A stretch of DNA of 64,000 bases, taken from NCBI GenBank assembly GCA_019638775.1, contig JAHBTD010000003.1, positions 248,001 to 312,000 of the forward strand, written 5' to 3'. The notes beneath the pieces are model-generated. The model was not told the DNA's origin. It worked only from the letters and a program-made list of their open reading frames with translations, and searched no databases. Within the stretch, counting starts at the first letter, position 1; each line of letters starts with the position of its first letter. Shown piece by piece: positions 25,035-34,954 of this stretch. Position numbers and translations under genes: made by a program. Source of the DNA: Fimbriimonadaceae bacterium. GTDB lineage: Bacteria; Armatimonadota; Fimbriimonadia; Fimbriimonadales; Fimbriimonadaceae.

Positions 25035-25949
25035 CTAACCGCGCTTAGGAGCGGCGGCTACATAAACATAGTCACCGATCCCCCTGCTGACTTCTTCTGA
25101 ATCGGTCCCCTCGATCATTGTCATCGTGATCCCAGTCTCCCCGGTTCGCTTCTGAATCTGATAGTTGATCCCCTGTCCGTACATCACATGCCCTGCGCCC
25201 GCAACCACCACGAACACCGTATTTGAAATGGTGGGAGACTTGGCAAGGTATTTCAGAGCTGTGTCCGCCATTCCGGCATCCCACAACACTTGAGCCGAGT
25301 AAACAAACTCTGCCCGCTCGCCTGTCATAGGGTGACCCCCCATCAGAGCTGTAAAAACGGCGCGGTGGTTTTGATTTGTGAGATCGGGCTCAGGCACTTG
25401 AGCACGTATTTCGGATGAAAGAGACTTGAAGCCCTCACGGCCCGTTTGCCGGACCCATTCTCTTGGCACATTCATGGCAACCATCGGGAGTCGATACTTC
25501 TTCGTCGCTTCAAAGATCGGCCGATAAAGCGCAAAGTCAAACCCCCACTGCTTCTTCCAATCACTCTTCTCGATGAACTCTTCTTCACTCCACCACCCCA
25601 GCGTCCAGCCGTTGAGATTGTCTTGAACGGGTCGTGTGAACATCTCAAAACCAACGATCACGTTTCGTCCGCGCTTAGCTAACGCTTCAATGACCGTCGC
25701 TTGCATCTTGTGGTGGTCGGGATTGTCGTGAAGCTCGCCCAGAAAAACAAAACGGTGTCCATCGGCAGCAGCTGCAACGTCGTCCGGAGAAGCAAGCTTT
25801 CCACTCTGTGTAGAGCGAATCTTCCCCAACTCGACACGTAATGTTCCTGGCCTGCCGATTGAAAGTCTGTTCGGGTCGGAGGCAGTAGCCGGTTGCCCCT
25901 GAAAGAGAACGTGGGTCGAGGCAATGAGGATCGATGCAAGTGCGCTCAT
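25035..25949 (-). CDS. ChaN-family (DUF399) exported protein
   Basis: A 304-residue protein with a hydrophobic N terminus (SALASILIASTHVLF) that could be a signal peptide. The family core is clear: FVFLGELHDNPDHHKMQATV, then VGFEMFTRPVQ, a YRPIFEATKK segment and a final VVVAGAGHVMYGQG. ChaN proteins bind haem in some bacteria and the fold is shared with TraB/EreA-like hydrolases. It ends three bases from the convergent kinase gene. Confidence 0.87.
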   Translation of the reverse strand: MSALASILIASTHVLFQGQPATASDPNRLSIGRPGTLRVELGKIRSTQSGKLASPDDVAAAADGHRFVFLGELHDNPDHHKMQATVIEALAKRGRNVIVGFEMFTRPVQDNLNGWTLGWWSEEEFIEKSDWKKQWGFDFALYRPIFEATKKYRLPMVAMNVPREWVRQTGREGFKSLSSEIRAQVPEPDLTNQNHRAVFTALMGGHPMTGERAEFVYSAQVLWDAGMADTALKYLAKSPTISNTVFVVVAGAGHVMYGQGINYQIQKRTGETGITMTMIEGTDSEEVSRGIGDYVYVAAAPKRG

Positions 25950-26037
25950 AACCGATATTCTACGTCCGACACCGTTGTGGATGCCTGCTTCTTGTCTGCC
26001 GCCACTGTCCAGCTAGAGGTAAAACCCCTCTATCGCC

Positions 26038-28509
26038 ATGATTTCCGTTCTTATTGCCACGCTCACGCTTGCCCAAGCGCCCGCCGCTGATTTTGCTCAA
26101 GGTCTTGCTGTTTCAGGAGTTGCGCGTTCAGCGCGGTTTGCCTTCCAAACAGATGCTGTTCAGCCGATTATCGCCTCGGGCACGTGGACCGAACCCAAGC
26201 TTGATGCAGAGGTTGCAATGCCAGCGGGGAGTCCCCGAAAATGGACAGAGTTGAAGGCTAAAGAGAACGGGGCTTTTGATCAGCGACCGTTTAGTGGGGG
26301 CTACGCGTATTTCTCTGTTCACAGAGACGTCGACTCGGTAGAGATTCTTGAGGCGGCAGGGCATGGAATGGTCTATGTCAATGGCGAGCCGCGCATGGGC
26401 GATGTATACGGAACGGGATACGTAAAACTCCCGGTGGCGCTGCACAAGGGTGAGAACAGCTTTATGTTCTCGTCTGGGCGGGGCGAATTACGAGCAAAAC
26501 TGACGAAGCCCTCCTCTGCCGCCGTCTTCAATCTTGCCGATGCAACGGTGCCGGACTTGGTCACAGCACCCCTTCCACCCAAATCGGATGGTCCCATATT
26601 TTCAAACGGCGGAGCGGCTCTACCCAATAGGAAAGTTGGTGTCATCGTCGTTAATGCCTCCAACGAACCGCTTGCCGGCCTCAAAGTCCGTCTTGCATTC
26701 CCTGGTAAAGCATTTATTGAGACCGAATTGCCGAACCTTCCTCCATGCTCAACGAATAAGATTCCGGTTGAGTTTGAGAATCCAAGGATAGAAACAGCGG
26801 GGAGCGTTGAAGCCACGCTGACGTTGATCGGTCCGGCTGGGATGCTCGACTTCCAAAAGCTCACTTTTCGTGTTCGGGAGCCTAATCAGACGCGCAAGGT
26901 TACTTTTCTGAGTCTCATCGATGTTTCAGTGCAGTACTTCGCACTTAACCCAGCTCAGACCCCAGGCAAGGACAAGGCCCTTGTATTGACTCTTCACGGC
27001 GCAGGCGTTGAGGCGATCGGGCAGGCCGATGCTTACAAAGGCAAGGATTGGGCAAACATTGTAGCTCCGACCAACCGCCGACCCTTCGGTTTTGATTGGG
27101 AAGATTGGGGTCGGAAGGACATGGCCGAGGTGCTGGGGCTGGCAACAACTATGTTGTCTGCGGACCCTCAGCAGATCTATCTCACCGGACACTCGATGGG
27201 TGGGCACGGAACTTGGCAAAACGGAGTCACGTATCCTGGCGAATTCGCGGCGATTGCCCCCAGTGCGGGTTGGAGTAGCTTCTTCAGCTATACGGGTGCA
27301 CCGCGCCAAAGCCCCGACGATCCAGTCGATGAGATGTTTGCGCGAGCCCAGAACCCGAGCGACACGGTGGCTCTCAAAGAGAACTTCCGCAATCTCGATC
27401 TCTTCATCCTCCACGGCGACGCTGACGACAACGTGCCTGTTCGCGAAGCCCGGAACATGAAGGCCGAGCTTGAAAAGATGAACAAGACGTTCGAGTATCA
27501 CGAGCAGCCGGGGGCGGGGCACTGGTGGGGGAATGAGTGCGTGGATTGGCCTCCCATCTTTGAGATGTTCCAGAAAACTCGAAGGCCCAAACCCTCTGAA
27601 CTTATGAAGGTTGATTTCTCTACCTTCAACCCGTCCATTTCGAGTAAGTATTACTGGGTCACGATCGAGCGGCAAGAGTCATCGATGAATCTAAGTTCCG
27701 TGAAGCTCGAACGACAGGCTTCAAAGATGGTCGGAACGACGGCAAACGTCGCCATGCTTACAATAGACCCCGTCGCCATCGACAAGTCGTTGAATCCCTA
27801 CATCATCGAAATCGACGGCAGTACAGTCTCCCTCCCAACCCCGGGGCTGGGCAATGACCCTATCGCGCTGGAGCGAGTAGATAAGCAGTGGAGACTCGCC
27901 CGCACGTCTACTGAGCTGAGCAAGTCATCGATGAGGTCTGGCCCGTTCAAAGAGGCGTTCAACCACGGAATGATCTTTGTCTACGGCACGAAGGGCGACG
28001 ATGCCGAGAACGCATGGTCCTTTGCCAAGGCACGATTCGACGCTGAACAGTGGTGGTACCGGGGCAATGGCTATGTACCTCTCATGTCGGACGATGAGTT
28101 CAACCGATCTGATATACGGCATTTCGAGAATCGAAGCGTGATTGTCTTCGGCAACGCCGATACAAACAGCGTGTGGAATCGGTTCTTGAGCGACAGCCCG
28201 ATCCAGGTTCGGCGCAATCGACTGACGGTCGGCAAGAAGCAGCTTAAAGGGTCAGGATATGCCACGCTCTTTGCGCGTCCTCGTTCAGGTTCAACAGTGG
28301 CAATGATCGGCGCGGTTGGTGGAACTGGAGTTGAGGGAATGCGCAGCACGGACAGATTGCCCTACTTCGTTTCCGGTACGGGCTACCCAGATTGGTGCGT
28401 TTTTACCAAAGATGTCTGGTCGAAAGGGCTGGCTGGGGTGCTCGGCAGTGGTTACTTCGATAACGACTGGCGTCTGACGATGAGGCAAACAGCATGGCGA
28501 GCCGAATGA
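26038..28509 (+). CDS. exported prolyl-oligopeptidase-like alpha/beta hydrolase
   Basis: An 823-residue protein with a short signal peptide ending near AQAPA. The first 290 residues are beta-rich; the hydrolase domain at about 290-520 has S386 in GHSMGGHG, D463 in HGDADDNVP and H495 in GAGHWWG, a full triad. The remaining 300 residues form another domain of unknown role. It is probably an extracellular peptidase or esterase. The surrounding genes include two S9 peptidases, so peptide scavenging is a reasonable inference. Confidence 0.85.
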   Translation: MISVLIATLTLAQAPAADFAQGLAVSGVARSARFAFQTDAVQPIIASGTWTEPKLDAEVAMPAGSPRKWTELKAKENGAFDQRPFSGGYAYFSVHRDVDSVEILEAAGHGMVYVNGEPRMGDVYGTGYVKLPVALHKGENSFMFSSGRGELRAKLTKPSSAAVFNLADATVPDLVTAPLPPKSDGPIFSNGGAALPNRKVGVIVVNASNEPLAGLKVRLAFPGKAFIETELPNLPPCSTNKIPVEFENPRIETAGSVEATLTLIGPAGMLDFQKLTFRVREPNQTRKVTFLSLIDVSVQYFALNPAQTPGKDKALVLTLHGAGVEAIGQADAYKGKDWANIVAPTNRRPFGFDWEDWGRKDMAEVLGLATTMLSADPQQIYLTGHSMGGHGTWQNGVTYPGEFAAIAPSAGWSSFFSYTGAPRQSPDDPVDEMFARAQNPSDTVALKENFRNLDLFILHGDADDNVPVREARNMKAELEKMNKTFEYHEQPGAGHWWGNECVDWPPIFEMFQKTRRPKPSELMKVDFSTFNPSISSKYYWVTIERQESSMNLSSVKLERQASKMVGTTANVAMLTIDPVAIDKSLNPYIIEIDGSTVSLPTPGLGNDPIALERVDKQWRLARTSTELSKSSMRSGPFKEAFNHGMIFVYGTKGDDAENAWSFAKARFDAEQWWYRGNGYVPLMSDDEFNRSDIRHFENRSVIVFGNADTNSVWNRFLSDSPIQVRRNRLTVGKKQLKGSGYATLFARPRSGSTVAMIGAVGGTGVEGMRSTDRLPYFVSGTGYPDWCVFTKDVWSKGLAGVLGSGYFDNDWRLTMRQTAWRAE

Positions 28510-28560
28510 GTAGGCCTCCCAGAATCCCTCATGTAAATCAGTCCAGAATCTAGGGTGCTT

Positions 28561-29328
28561 ATGTCTGACACACGGCAACCGATCACTTCCTGGCGAGACT
28601 TCTTTAACCTACACGCCCCTCATTACGACAAGAATTCGTTCACGGCGTGGACAAGCACGGAGGTGAGCTTCCTTGAGGATCTCTTCATGCTTGCGAAGGG
28701 GGCGAGAATCCTTGATATAGGTTGCGGAACCGGACGGCATAGTATTGAACTCGCCAAACGAGGCTACGTCGTCACGGGTATCGATATCTCGAATGGGATG
28801 CTCGCACAAGCTCAGGCCAAGGCAAGAGGGGCTGGGGTCGAAGTCGAGTTCATCGAAGCGGATGCGACTCAGATTCAATTCGATGCAGTCTTCGATGCGG
28901 CGATCTGCCTGTGTGAAGGGGCATTTGGATTAACCGATCCCGACAAAGAACCGGTCGGTCATGACTTTGCCATCCTGAAGAACGTTTTTGCCGCGCTCAA
29001 GCCGGGCGCTCCCTTCGTTCTGAATGCGCTCAACGGCTACGCTACGATTCGTCGAGTGACGGATGAGATGGTTCAGATGGGGGCGTTCAACCCCGCAACC
29101 ATGCACTTTGCCTACCAGGACGAGTTTGGGCCGGACGATGACAAGCACCTGGTTAACGTGCGCGAACGGATGTTCATCCCTCCCGAACTGGTCTCGATGC
29201 TGCGATTTGTTGGCTTCGAGGTTGAGCATGTATGGGGCGGAACCGCTGGGGAGTGGGGTGACCGTCCTTTGAAGCTCGATGAGATCGAAGCGATGTACGT
29301 TTGCCGCAAGCCGTCGACAAAAAAATAA
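28561..29328 (+). CDS. class I SAM-dependent methyltransferase
   Basis: A 255-residue cytoplasmic protein. Motif I is ILDIGCGTGRHSIELA (about 50-65), followed by the acidic GIDISNGML and EADATQIQF segments that hold the cofactor. The start at ATG 28561 has AGGGTG upstream. Substrate cannot be told; small-molecule methyltransferases of this type vary widely. A hairpin beginning at the stop codon could end the message. Confidence 0.88.
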   Translation: MSDTRQPITSWRDFFNLHAPHYDKNSFTAWTSTEVSFLEDLFMLAKGARILDIGCGTGRHSIELAKRGYVVTGIDISNGMLAQAQAKARGAGVEVEFIEADATQIQFDAVFDAAICLCEGAFGLTDPDKEPVGHDFAILKNVFAALKPGAPFVLNALNGYATIRRVTDEMVQMGAFNPATMHFAYQDEFGPDDDKHLVNVRERMFIPPELVSMLRFVGFEVEHVWGGTAGEWGDRPLKLDEIEAMYVCRKPSTKK

Positions 29329-29348
29329 CCCCTCCTTTTCAGGAGGGG
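29319..29348 (-). terminator. terminator hairpin, best on minus strand
   Basis: An eight-base stem CCCCTCCT/AGGAGGGG with a 4-base loop. The minus-strand tail reads TTATTTTTTTG, so it should stop transcription coming from the S9 peptidase gene, 235 bases past that gene's stop. Confidence 0.75.
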
Positions 29349-29583
29349 TCTCCCCAATCGAGTGAATAATTGCTGGGGTGAAGTTCAGTTGAACGTCCCT
29401 ACCAATAAGATACGGCATTGAAGAGCTGTATGTGAACCCTTGTCAGCCCTCTTAAACCATTTCCGTCAGATAAGTAGAACGATTCTTGCGAAGCTGGACA
29501 AATCAAGAAGAAAGTGACCGCCTTGATCGAAAAAAGCAGACACAACGATCCCTCAATACTTGGGACAGGCCACAGAAAACGGA

Positions 29584-31599
29584 TTACTTTAGGTGTCTAT
29601 CCCACCACTGAGTAATCTCGTTTAAGCGATGCGCTCGAAGGTCGGGTGGTCCACTTCGGCTCATGCCGTGTGAGGTGGTCGATGGGTACCGAATGAATCG
29701 GCTATCGACACCTTCCTGCTGAAGGGCAGTGAAAACCTGTTCACTTTGCTCAATGTTGCAACGCAAATCCCCTTCGGAGTGGATGATAAGCATCGGCGTT
29801 TTTACATTTTTGAAGAAAGCGATAGGTGATTGATTCCAAAGCTCCTTAATATCTTCATGGTCACCCCAGGCAATGCCTTTGAAGTAACCGTTCTTGTTGA
29901 AAGGAAAATCGCTGTTGCCTGCCATTGAAACCATATTCGATACACAGCGGTCAGTGATGGCAGCCTTGAACTTGTCGCTATGCCCAACCGCCCAATTGGT
30001 CATGTAGCCACCATAGCTACCCCCCATAATTCCCATCTTTCCAGGGTGAACAAACGATTGATGCTCGATCCAGTGCGTAAAAGTTTCGACGTCCGCCCAA
30101 TCGCGATTGCCCCAGTCTCCGCTTATGACGGCACAGTGGTCCTCTCCGTACCCTTTCGACCCTCGCGGGTTGCAGTAGACAACGACGTACCCTGCTGCCG
30201 CCAAAACTTGGAATTCATGAAAGAAAGCCCATCCGTACTGTGTATGAGGCCCGCCGTGAACCTCAAGCACCGCTGGGTACCTTTTGGGTGCGAGGTAGTC
30301 GATTGGTTTCATCACCCATCCATGAACCTTATGACCATCCTCTGATTCCAACCATAACTCTTCCGGCTCGCTAAGTTTGATCTCCTCGTGAAAGGTCTTG
30401 TTGAGATGTGTGAGCAGGCTTGGCTCATCGCCAGATTTGTCCAGGTCGATGACCCCGATCTCAGGCAATTTGATAGCCGTGCCATAAGCGCAAGCTATCT
30501 TGGAGCCATCTTTGCTCACATTGCCAAGTCCGAGGCTGTGGTTCCCCTGAGTCAGGAACTCGATCCCACCCTTGTCTGGATCGCACATGGCCAGTTGCTC
30601 TGACCCATGATGTCCGAGAGCGAGGTAGATCGCCTTACTGTCTGGCGCCCAAAGGATCGTCGAGCCGTGTGCAGAGTCCTTGGTGTCGCTGATAGTGGAA
30701 GTCGTCAAGCAGTAATCGTCGTTTTCTGTCAGGCACTTGGCGTCGCCGCCATCTGCCGGGCAAACCCACAGCCGCGTGTTTCTCGCGCCCCAAGGATCTT
30801 CGGGCGTGTGCCTTCCTGTGTAGGCTAAGCGCTTTCCGTCAGGAGACCATCGGACTGAGCTTTTGGGCCCGTCAGGCAACCCTTCTAACTTCCAGGCTTG
30901 CCCTTCAAGGTTCACGCGGAAAATCTGATCGTTGTCCTCTTGGGCCATCGGTCGCTTGTTGACCGTGTGAATGACGGCAAGTTCATCCGAATTTGGCGAC
31001 CAATCGTAGTCATACATTCCAAGTGGACACGCTTCGTAGAGCAGATTGTGCTCGCCCGACTCAACATCGACAATATAGAGGCGAAAGCGCTGACCGCCGA
31101 AGTATCCGTCACCATCAAGCCGGTACCAAACGTCATCCAACTCCCACGGTGGAGTGCTCAGCCCCTTCTCTTCGCGCTCCTTCTTCGCCTTCTCGGTCCA
31201 GTTCGGATGCGTCTCTCGGAAGGTGAAGGCGATCTTCTTGCCATCGGTCGACCATTTGAAGCCCCCGATCATCCCTTCCGGCAGCGAGGTCAGCTTGCGC
31301 GCCTCTCCGCCGTGCACTGGCATGACGTATATCTGAGGGGAGGGCTTTTCTCGCCCGCTGATAAAGGCGAACGATTCTCCGTCCGAAGACCATCTGCCGT
31401 GGCTATTGCCGCCCTCTGCCTGCGTCCATTGCTGGACTTTGCCATCCATATCGACCGTGCAGAGCTGTGTGATGTATTTGTTCTTGTCGTTGATATGCTT
31501 TCTTGTGAAAAGAATGCGGCCTCCGTCAGGGCTGATCTGGGGGTCGCCGACGAAGGTTATCTTGAGAAGGTCGTCAATGCGGATGGGTCTCTTCGGCAT
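29584..31599 (-). CDS. S9-family acylaminoacyl/dipeptidyl peptidase
   Basis: A 671-residue serine peptidase without signal peptide. The N-terminal 390 residues form a beta-propeller with repeated WSSDGESFAF-like blades. The catalytic domain has the serine in GGSYGGYM, the acid in HSEGDLRCNIEQ and the histidine in SHGMSRSG. Such enzymes release acylated or dipeptide units from peptides. The 240 bases after it contain no gene, only the terminator at 29319. Confidence 0.94.
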   Translation of the reverse strand: MPKRPIRIDDLLKITFVGDPQISPDGGRILFTRKHINDKNKYITQLCTVDMDGKVQQWTQAEGGNSHGRWSSDGESFAFISGREKPSPQIYVMPVHGGEARKLTSLPEGMIGGFKWSTDGKKIAFTFRETHPNWTEKAKKEREEKGLSTPPWELDDVWYRLDGDGYFGGQRFRLYIVDVESGEHNLLYEACPLGMYDYDWSPNSDELAVIHTVNKRPMAQEDNDQIFRVNLEGQAWKLEGLPDGPKSSVRWSPDGKRLAYTGRHTPEDPWGARNTRLWVCPADGGDAKCLTENDDYCLTTSTISDTKDSAHGSTILWAPDSKAIYLALGHHGSEQLAMCDPDKGGIEFLTQGNHSLGLGNVSKDGSKIACAYGTAIKLPEIGVIDLDKSGDEPSLLTHLNKTFHEEIKLSEPEELWLESEDGHKVHGWVMKPIDYLAPKRYPAVLEVHGGPHTQYGWAFFHEFQVLAAAGYVVVYCNPRGSKGYGEDHCAVISGDWGNRDWADVETFTHWIEHQSFVHPGKMGIMGGSYGGYMTNWAVGHSDKFKAAITDRCVSNMVSMAGNSDFPFNKNGYFKGIAWGDHEDIKELWNQSPIAFFKNVKTPMLIIHSEGDLRCNIEQSEQVFTALQQEGVDSRFIRYPSTTSHGMSRSGPPDLRAHRLNEITQWWDRHLK

Positions 31600-31641
31600 G
31601 GCGAGAGGTTACCCTTGACGACGCCGAATTAGGCGGGCCGC

Positions 31642-32571
31642 TCAGTGAGTGTGAGACTTGAAGAAATCCCAAATTCGGGACGTTGCATCGTAAGTTTTCA
31701 CGTTCGGCCCGATCGTATCTTCGCGGAGTCCAGCGTACTGCCCGCCCGGCCATCCATGCCCCTGCCCCAGAATCTTGACGACGGTAAAGCCCGCCTTATC
31801 CTTGCCCGGGCCGTACTCCCACGTCTCCAGGCCGCCCTTGTTCGTGTGCGAGGCGGGCTTCGTCGGACATCCCATCCCCTTCGCCCATCGCTCCACGCTG
31901 TCCATTACGGGAGGAACCGTACTCTTCCCCCAAGGCAGCGTCCTTTCGCCACCATCCCACAGACAAAGCGGGTCCTTCTCACCAAAGATCGCCAGGGTTG
32001 GAATCCCCCTCTTCGGCGTCGCGCTCACCGCATACTGCCCCATCACCGGAGCGATAGCTGCGAACACATCCGGGCGCTCCGCGCCCAGCCGAAACGTCAT
32101 GCCCGCCCCGTTGGAGTGCCCCGTGCAGTACACCCTCGCCGAGTTGATCTTGTAATCCTTCTTGATCTGGGCAAGCAGCGCGTCGAAAAATTCCAGATCG
32201 TCGATGCGCCCTCGTGGAGACCTGGGTTGAAGCTGACCGCTGTTCCAAAGGTTGGGATTCGTCAGAAAATCGGATTTCTGCAGCGGCCGTGCGGCAAGCC
32301 CCGTCGGCGCGCAGGCGATAAACCCGCCCTTGGCCGACATCGCCGACCAGCCGTTTCGGTCCAGATAGAGCTCGCCGTTTCCGCCCGCCCCATGAAACAC
32401 GAACACCAGCGGCACCACCGTCTTTCCCGTGTAGCTTGCAGGGACGTTGAGATGGTAGGTCCACTCATACCCCGCCGCCTTGATCGTCTTGGCAACCGGC
32501 TTGGGGGCTGGAGAAAACTCCCCCGCCGGTGTGGCGAGAATGGCGGCAGCGAAAAGCACGAGCGGAGTCAT
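31642..32571 (-). CDS. exported PHB-depolymerase-like esterase (LpqC type)
   Basis: A 309-residue alpha/beta hydrolase. The start at ATG 32571 opens directly on a signal peptide (MTPLVLFAAAILATPAGEFS); the longer frame would cross into the divergent rimO gene. Landmarks are VPLVFVFHGAGGNG (oxyanion hole), the nucleophile in TGHSNGAGM, IFGEKDPLCLW and GQGHGWPGG near the catalytic histidine. This is the pattern of LpqC/feruloyl-esterase-like and PHB-depolymerase family proteins. The polymer or ester attacked is unknown. Confidence 0.9.
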   Translation of the reverse strand: MTPLVLFAAAILATPAGEFSPAPKPVAKTIKAAGYEWTYHLNVPASYTGKTVVPLVFVFHGAGGNGELYLDRNGWSAMSAKGGFIACAPTGLAARPLQKSDFLTNPNLWNSGQLQPRSPRGRIDDLEFFDALLAQIKKDYKINSARVYCTGHSNGAGMTFRLGAERPDVFAAIAPVMGQYAVSATPKRGIPTLAIFGEKDPLCLWDGGERTLPWGKSTVPPVMDSVERWAKGMGCPTKPASHTNKGGLETWEYGPGKDKAGFTVVKILGQGHGWPGGQYAGLREDTIGPNVKTYDATSRIWDFFKSHTH

Positions 32572-32647
32572 GCTGGCCCAGACGAGGCGAAGCAAGGCGG
32601 GTTCACCGTTCTGGGACCCGGTATCCCGGCTCTGCCATAATCCATCT

Positions 32648-34072
32648 ATGCCCAAGACGCCCAAACAGCCTCCAAGCGACGGTCCATTGAGCGTCAAGAT
32701 CGTGACCCTCGGCTGCGCCAAGAACGACGTGGATAGCGAAGAGATCGCGGGCGTCCTGCACGAGGCCGGTCACAAGATCGACGGCATGGCGAAGAAATCG
32801 GATGTCGTCATAATCAACACCTGCGGGTTCTTGGAAGCCAGCAAGAAGGAGTCAATTGAGGCCATCAAACAGGCCGTCGCCGACAAGAAGGCGGGCAAGA
32901 TTTCGAAGGTGATCGTCGCCGGATGCCTCAGCCAGCGCATGGGCGCCGAGCTTGCCCGGCTCGCCCCCGGAGCCGACACCTACGTCGGCGTCGGGCAGAT
33001 GGGACGCTTCCAAGAGATCGTCAAGGAGACCATGGTCGCGCGGGAGAAGTTGATGGACGTGTCGCCGCCGCACCACCGCTGGGCCGACGTCCCGACCCGC
33101 GCCCGCACCGGAAAACCGTGGTCGGCCTATTTGAAGGTCAGTGAAGGCTGCGACCACAAATGCACCTTCTGCACCATCCCCAGCTTCCGAGGAGGGCACG
33201 TCAGCAAGCCGCTGGAGCGCATCGTCGCCGAGGCCAATCACCTTGCTCGCACAGGCACAAAAGAGATCAATCTGATCGCCCAAGACGTGACCCAGTACGG
33301 CAACGACCTTTACAAGAAGCAGATGCTCCCCACCCTTCTGCGCGAGTTGAACGCCGTCGAAGGCATCGAGTGGATACGTATCCTGTATTTCTATCCTAAC
33401 CGCCTCACCGACGAAGTCATCGAGGCGATGGCGACGCTGCCCAAAGTCGCCCACTACATCGACATTCCACTCCAGCACGCCCACCCCGAAACGCTCAAGC
33501 GCATGAAGCGACCGTGGGATGGCGACCGCTACCTAAAGCTTTTTGAGAAAGTTCGGAAGGCCATGCCCGACGTGGCGATCCGCACCACATTCATCGTCGG
33601 CTTTCCCGGAGAAACCGACGAGGAGTTTGAGTACCTGCTGGACTTTGTCGACGCCGCCCGCCTCGACCGAGTGGGCGCTTTCGTCTACAGCCGCGAGCCG
33701 GGAACTCCCAGCCACGACTATGACGGTCAGGTTCCGTTCAAGGTCAAGCGCAAGCGCTACGACGAGATCATGACGCTCCAGCAGGGGATCTCATTGGCGG
33801 TCAACGAGGATTGGATCGGTAAAGAGCTGACGGTGCTGCCTGAAGAGCACCAGCAGGGTTGGACGATCTGCCGGTCGCACCGCGACGCCCCGGACATCGA
33901 CGGCCTTGTCTTCGTCCCCGGCGAATTGGTGCTCGGCGAGTTCGCGCGCGTAAAGGCGACTGGAGCCGAACCCTACGATCTGTACGCCGAAGCGACGAAC
34001 CACAAGATGATTGGCGGAAAGGCAAAGAAGCTGACCTCACTTCGCCAGGCAGAACCGATCGCTCCGCAATAG
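32648..34072 (+). CDS. rimO: ribosomal protein S12 methylthiotransferase
   Basis: A 474-residue radical-SAM enzyme that adds a methylthio group to an aspartate of ribosomal protein S12. The N-terminal cluster cysteines are C23, C59 and C93; the radical-SAM motif is C168-x3-C172-x2-C175 (EGCDHKCTFCTIP); a TRAM domain closes the protein. ATG 32648 is chosen because the longer frame lies in the divergent esterase gene and adds nothing conserved. Both metal centres are complete. Confidence 0.95.
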   Translation: MPKTPKQPPSDGPLSVKIVTLGCAKNDVDSEEIAGVLHEAGHKIDGMAKKSDVVIINTCGFLEASKKESIEAIKQAVADKKAGKISKVIVAGCLSQRMGAELARLAPGADTYVGVGQMGRFQEIVKETMVAREKLMDVSPPHHRWADVPTRARTGKPWSAYLKVSEGCDHKCTFCTIPSFRGGHVSKPLERIVAEANHLARTGTKEINLIAQDVTQYGNDLYKKQMLPTLLRELNAVEGIEWIRILYFYPNRLTDEVIEAMATLPKVAHYIDIPLQHAHPETLKRMKRPWDGDRYLKLFEKVRKAMPDVAIRTTFIVGFPGETDEEFEYLLDFVDAARLDRVGAFVYSREPGTPSHDYDGQVPFKVKRKRYDEIMTLQQGISLAVNEDWIGKELTVLPEEHQQGWTICRSHRDAPDIDGLVFVPGELVLGEFARVKATGAEPYDLYAEATNHKMIGGKAKKLTSLRQAEPIAPQ

Positions 34073-34091
34073 TCGGTTCCGATTTGCGAGT

Positions 34092-34132
34092 GCGCGAATT
34101 TATTCGCGCTTTAAGTGAGGCGATTTATCGCC
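34092..34132 (+). terminator. two adjacent short hairpins after rimO
   Basis: GCGCGAAT-TT-ATTCGCGC (34092-34109) followed by TTTAAG, then GGCGAT-TT-ATCGCC (34119-34132). The first may terminate rimO; the second reaches the end of the convergent NlpC/P60 gene. Confidence 0.5.
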
Positions 34133-34847
34133 GCGCCGCGACCAAAATCTTCAGCCACTTTGCATCGCCAAGGTAATCCGTCGCGACTCCCTTGTTCGAG
34201 CTCGACGAATGCACGAAATAGCCGTTTCCAAGATAGATACCGGTATGCCCGACCTTGTTTCGTTTATGATCCCAGAAGTAGAGCCTGTCGCCTTCCTTCA
34301 GGTCCTCAAGTTTAGTGATCGGCGTTCCCACCTTCACTTGCTCTGCGGCGGTTCGGGGAAGATCGACGCCGATCTGTCCGAAAAGATATTTTACGAACCC
34401 CGAGCAGTCAATGCCTCTAGTGGGGTCGTTTCCGCCCCATTTGTAAGGGGTGCCTTGATAGTTCAATCCGTTGCGCGCAGCGCTTGCTCGTGATCGGGAA
34501 GAGAGGTTTTGATAGTCTCGATTCCCCTTAGGTACGTCGAGGGTGACGACGTACGCGAACGTTGCAACGGCTTCCGATTTGATATAGCCGTAGGCGCCGT
34601 TCTCCATAAGAACTTGCAGCCAGCCGTCTTTCGAGCTGTTTTGGATGACGAGATACTGATACTCTTTGGTCTTGTAGTAAGTCTTCGACTTGGTGCTCGG
34701 CTTCGAGAAAATCGTCGCCGCTTTGAGCGCTTGTCCAAGCTTGCCGAGTTCAATCTTCTCGGTCTCTTGAGGCTTGGCCTGAGCGATCACCAGGGTTGCT
34801 GAGATCGCGAGGATTGCGGCCAATATCAGTCGTCTTAAAATCGTCAT
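34125..34847 (-). CDS. exported NlpC/P60 (C40) peptidoglycan hydrolase with SH3-like domain
   Basis: A 240-residue protein. The signal peptide is MTILRRLILAAILAISATLV with cleavage near AQA; the start is ATG 34847, since the longer frame only delays the signal. Residues 33-105 form a bacterial SH3-like domain. Residues 122-240 are the C40 domain with the triad C148 (DCSGFV), H201 (GHTGIYL) and H213. It likely cuts D-Glu-mesoDAP links in cell-wall peptides. Confidence 0.93.
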   Translation of the reverse strand: MTILRRLILAAILAISATLVIAQAKPQETEKIELGKLGQALKAATIFSKPSTKSKTYYKTKEYQYLVIQNSSKDGWLQVLMENGAYGYIKSEAVATFAYVVTLDVPKGNRDYQNLSSRSRASAARNGLNYQGTPYKWGGNDPTRGIDCSGFVKYLFGQIGVDLPRTAAEQVKVGTPITKLEDLKEGDRLYFWDHKRNKVGHTGIYLGNGYFVHSSSSNKGVATDYLGDAKWLKILVAARR

Positions 34848-34954
34848 CGCTCTTTGGGTGTGTGTAAGAAAGGAACTTTCCTCATCGTACAAGAACGGAA
34901 TTCCATAATGATCCGTTCAGTCCCTATACAAATCTTCGGCGAATTCCCAGATTC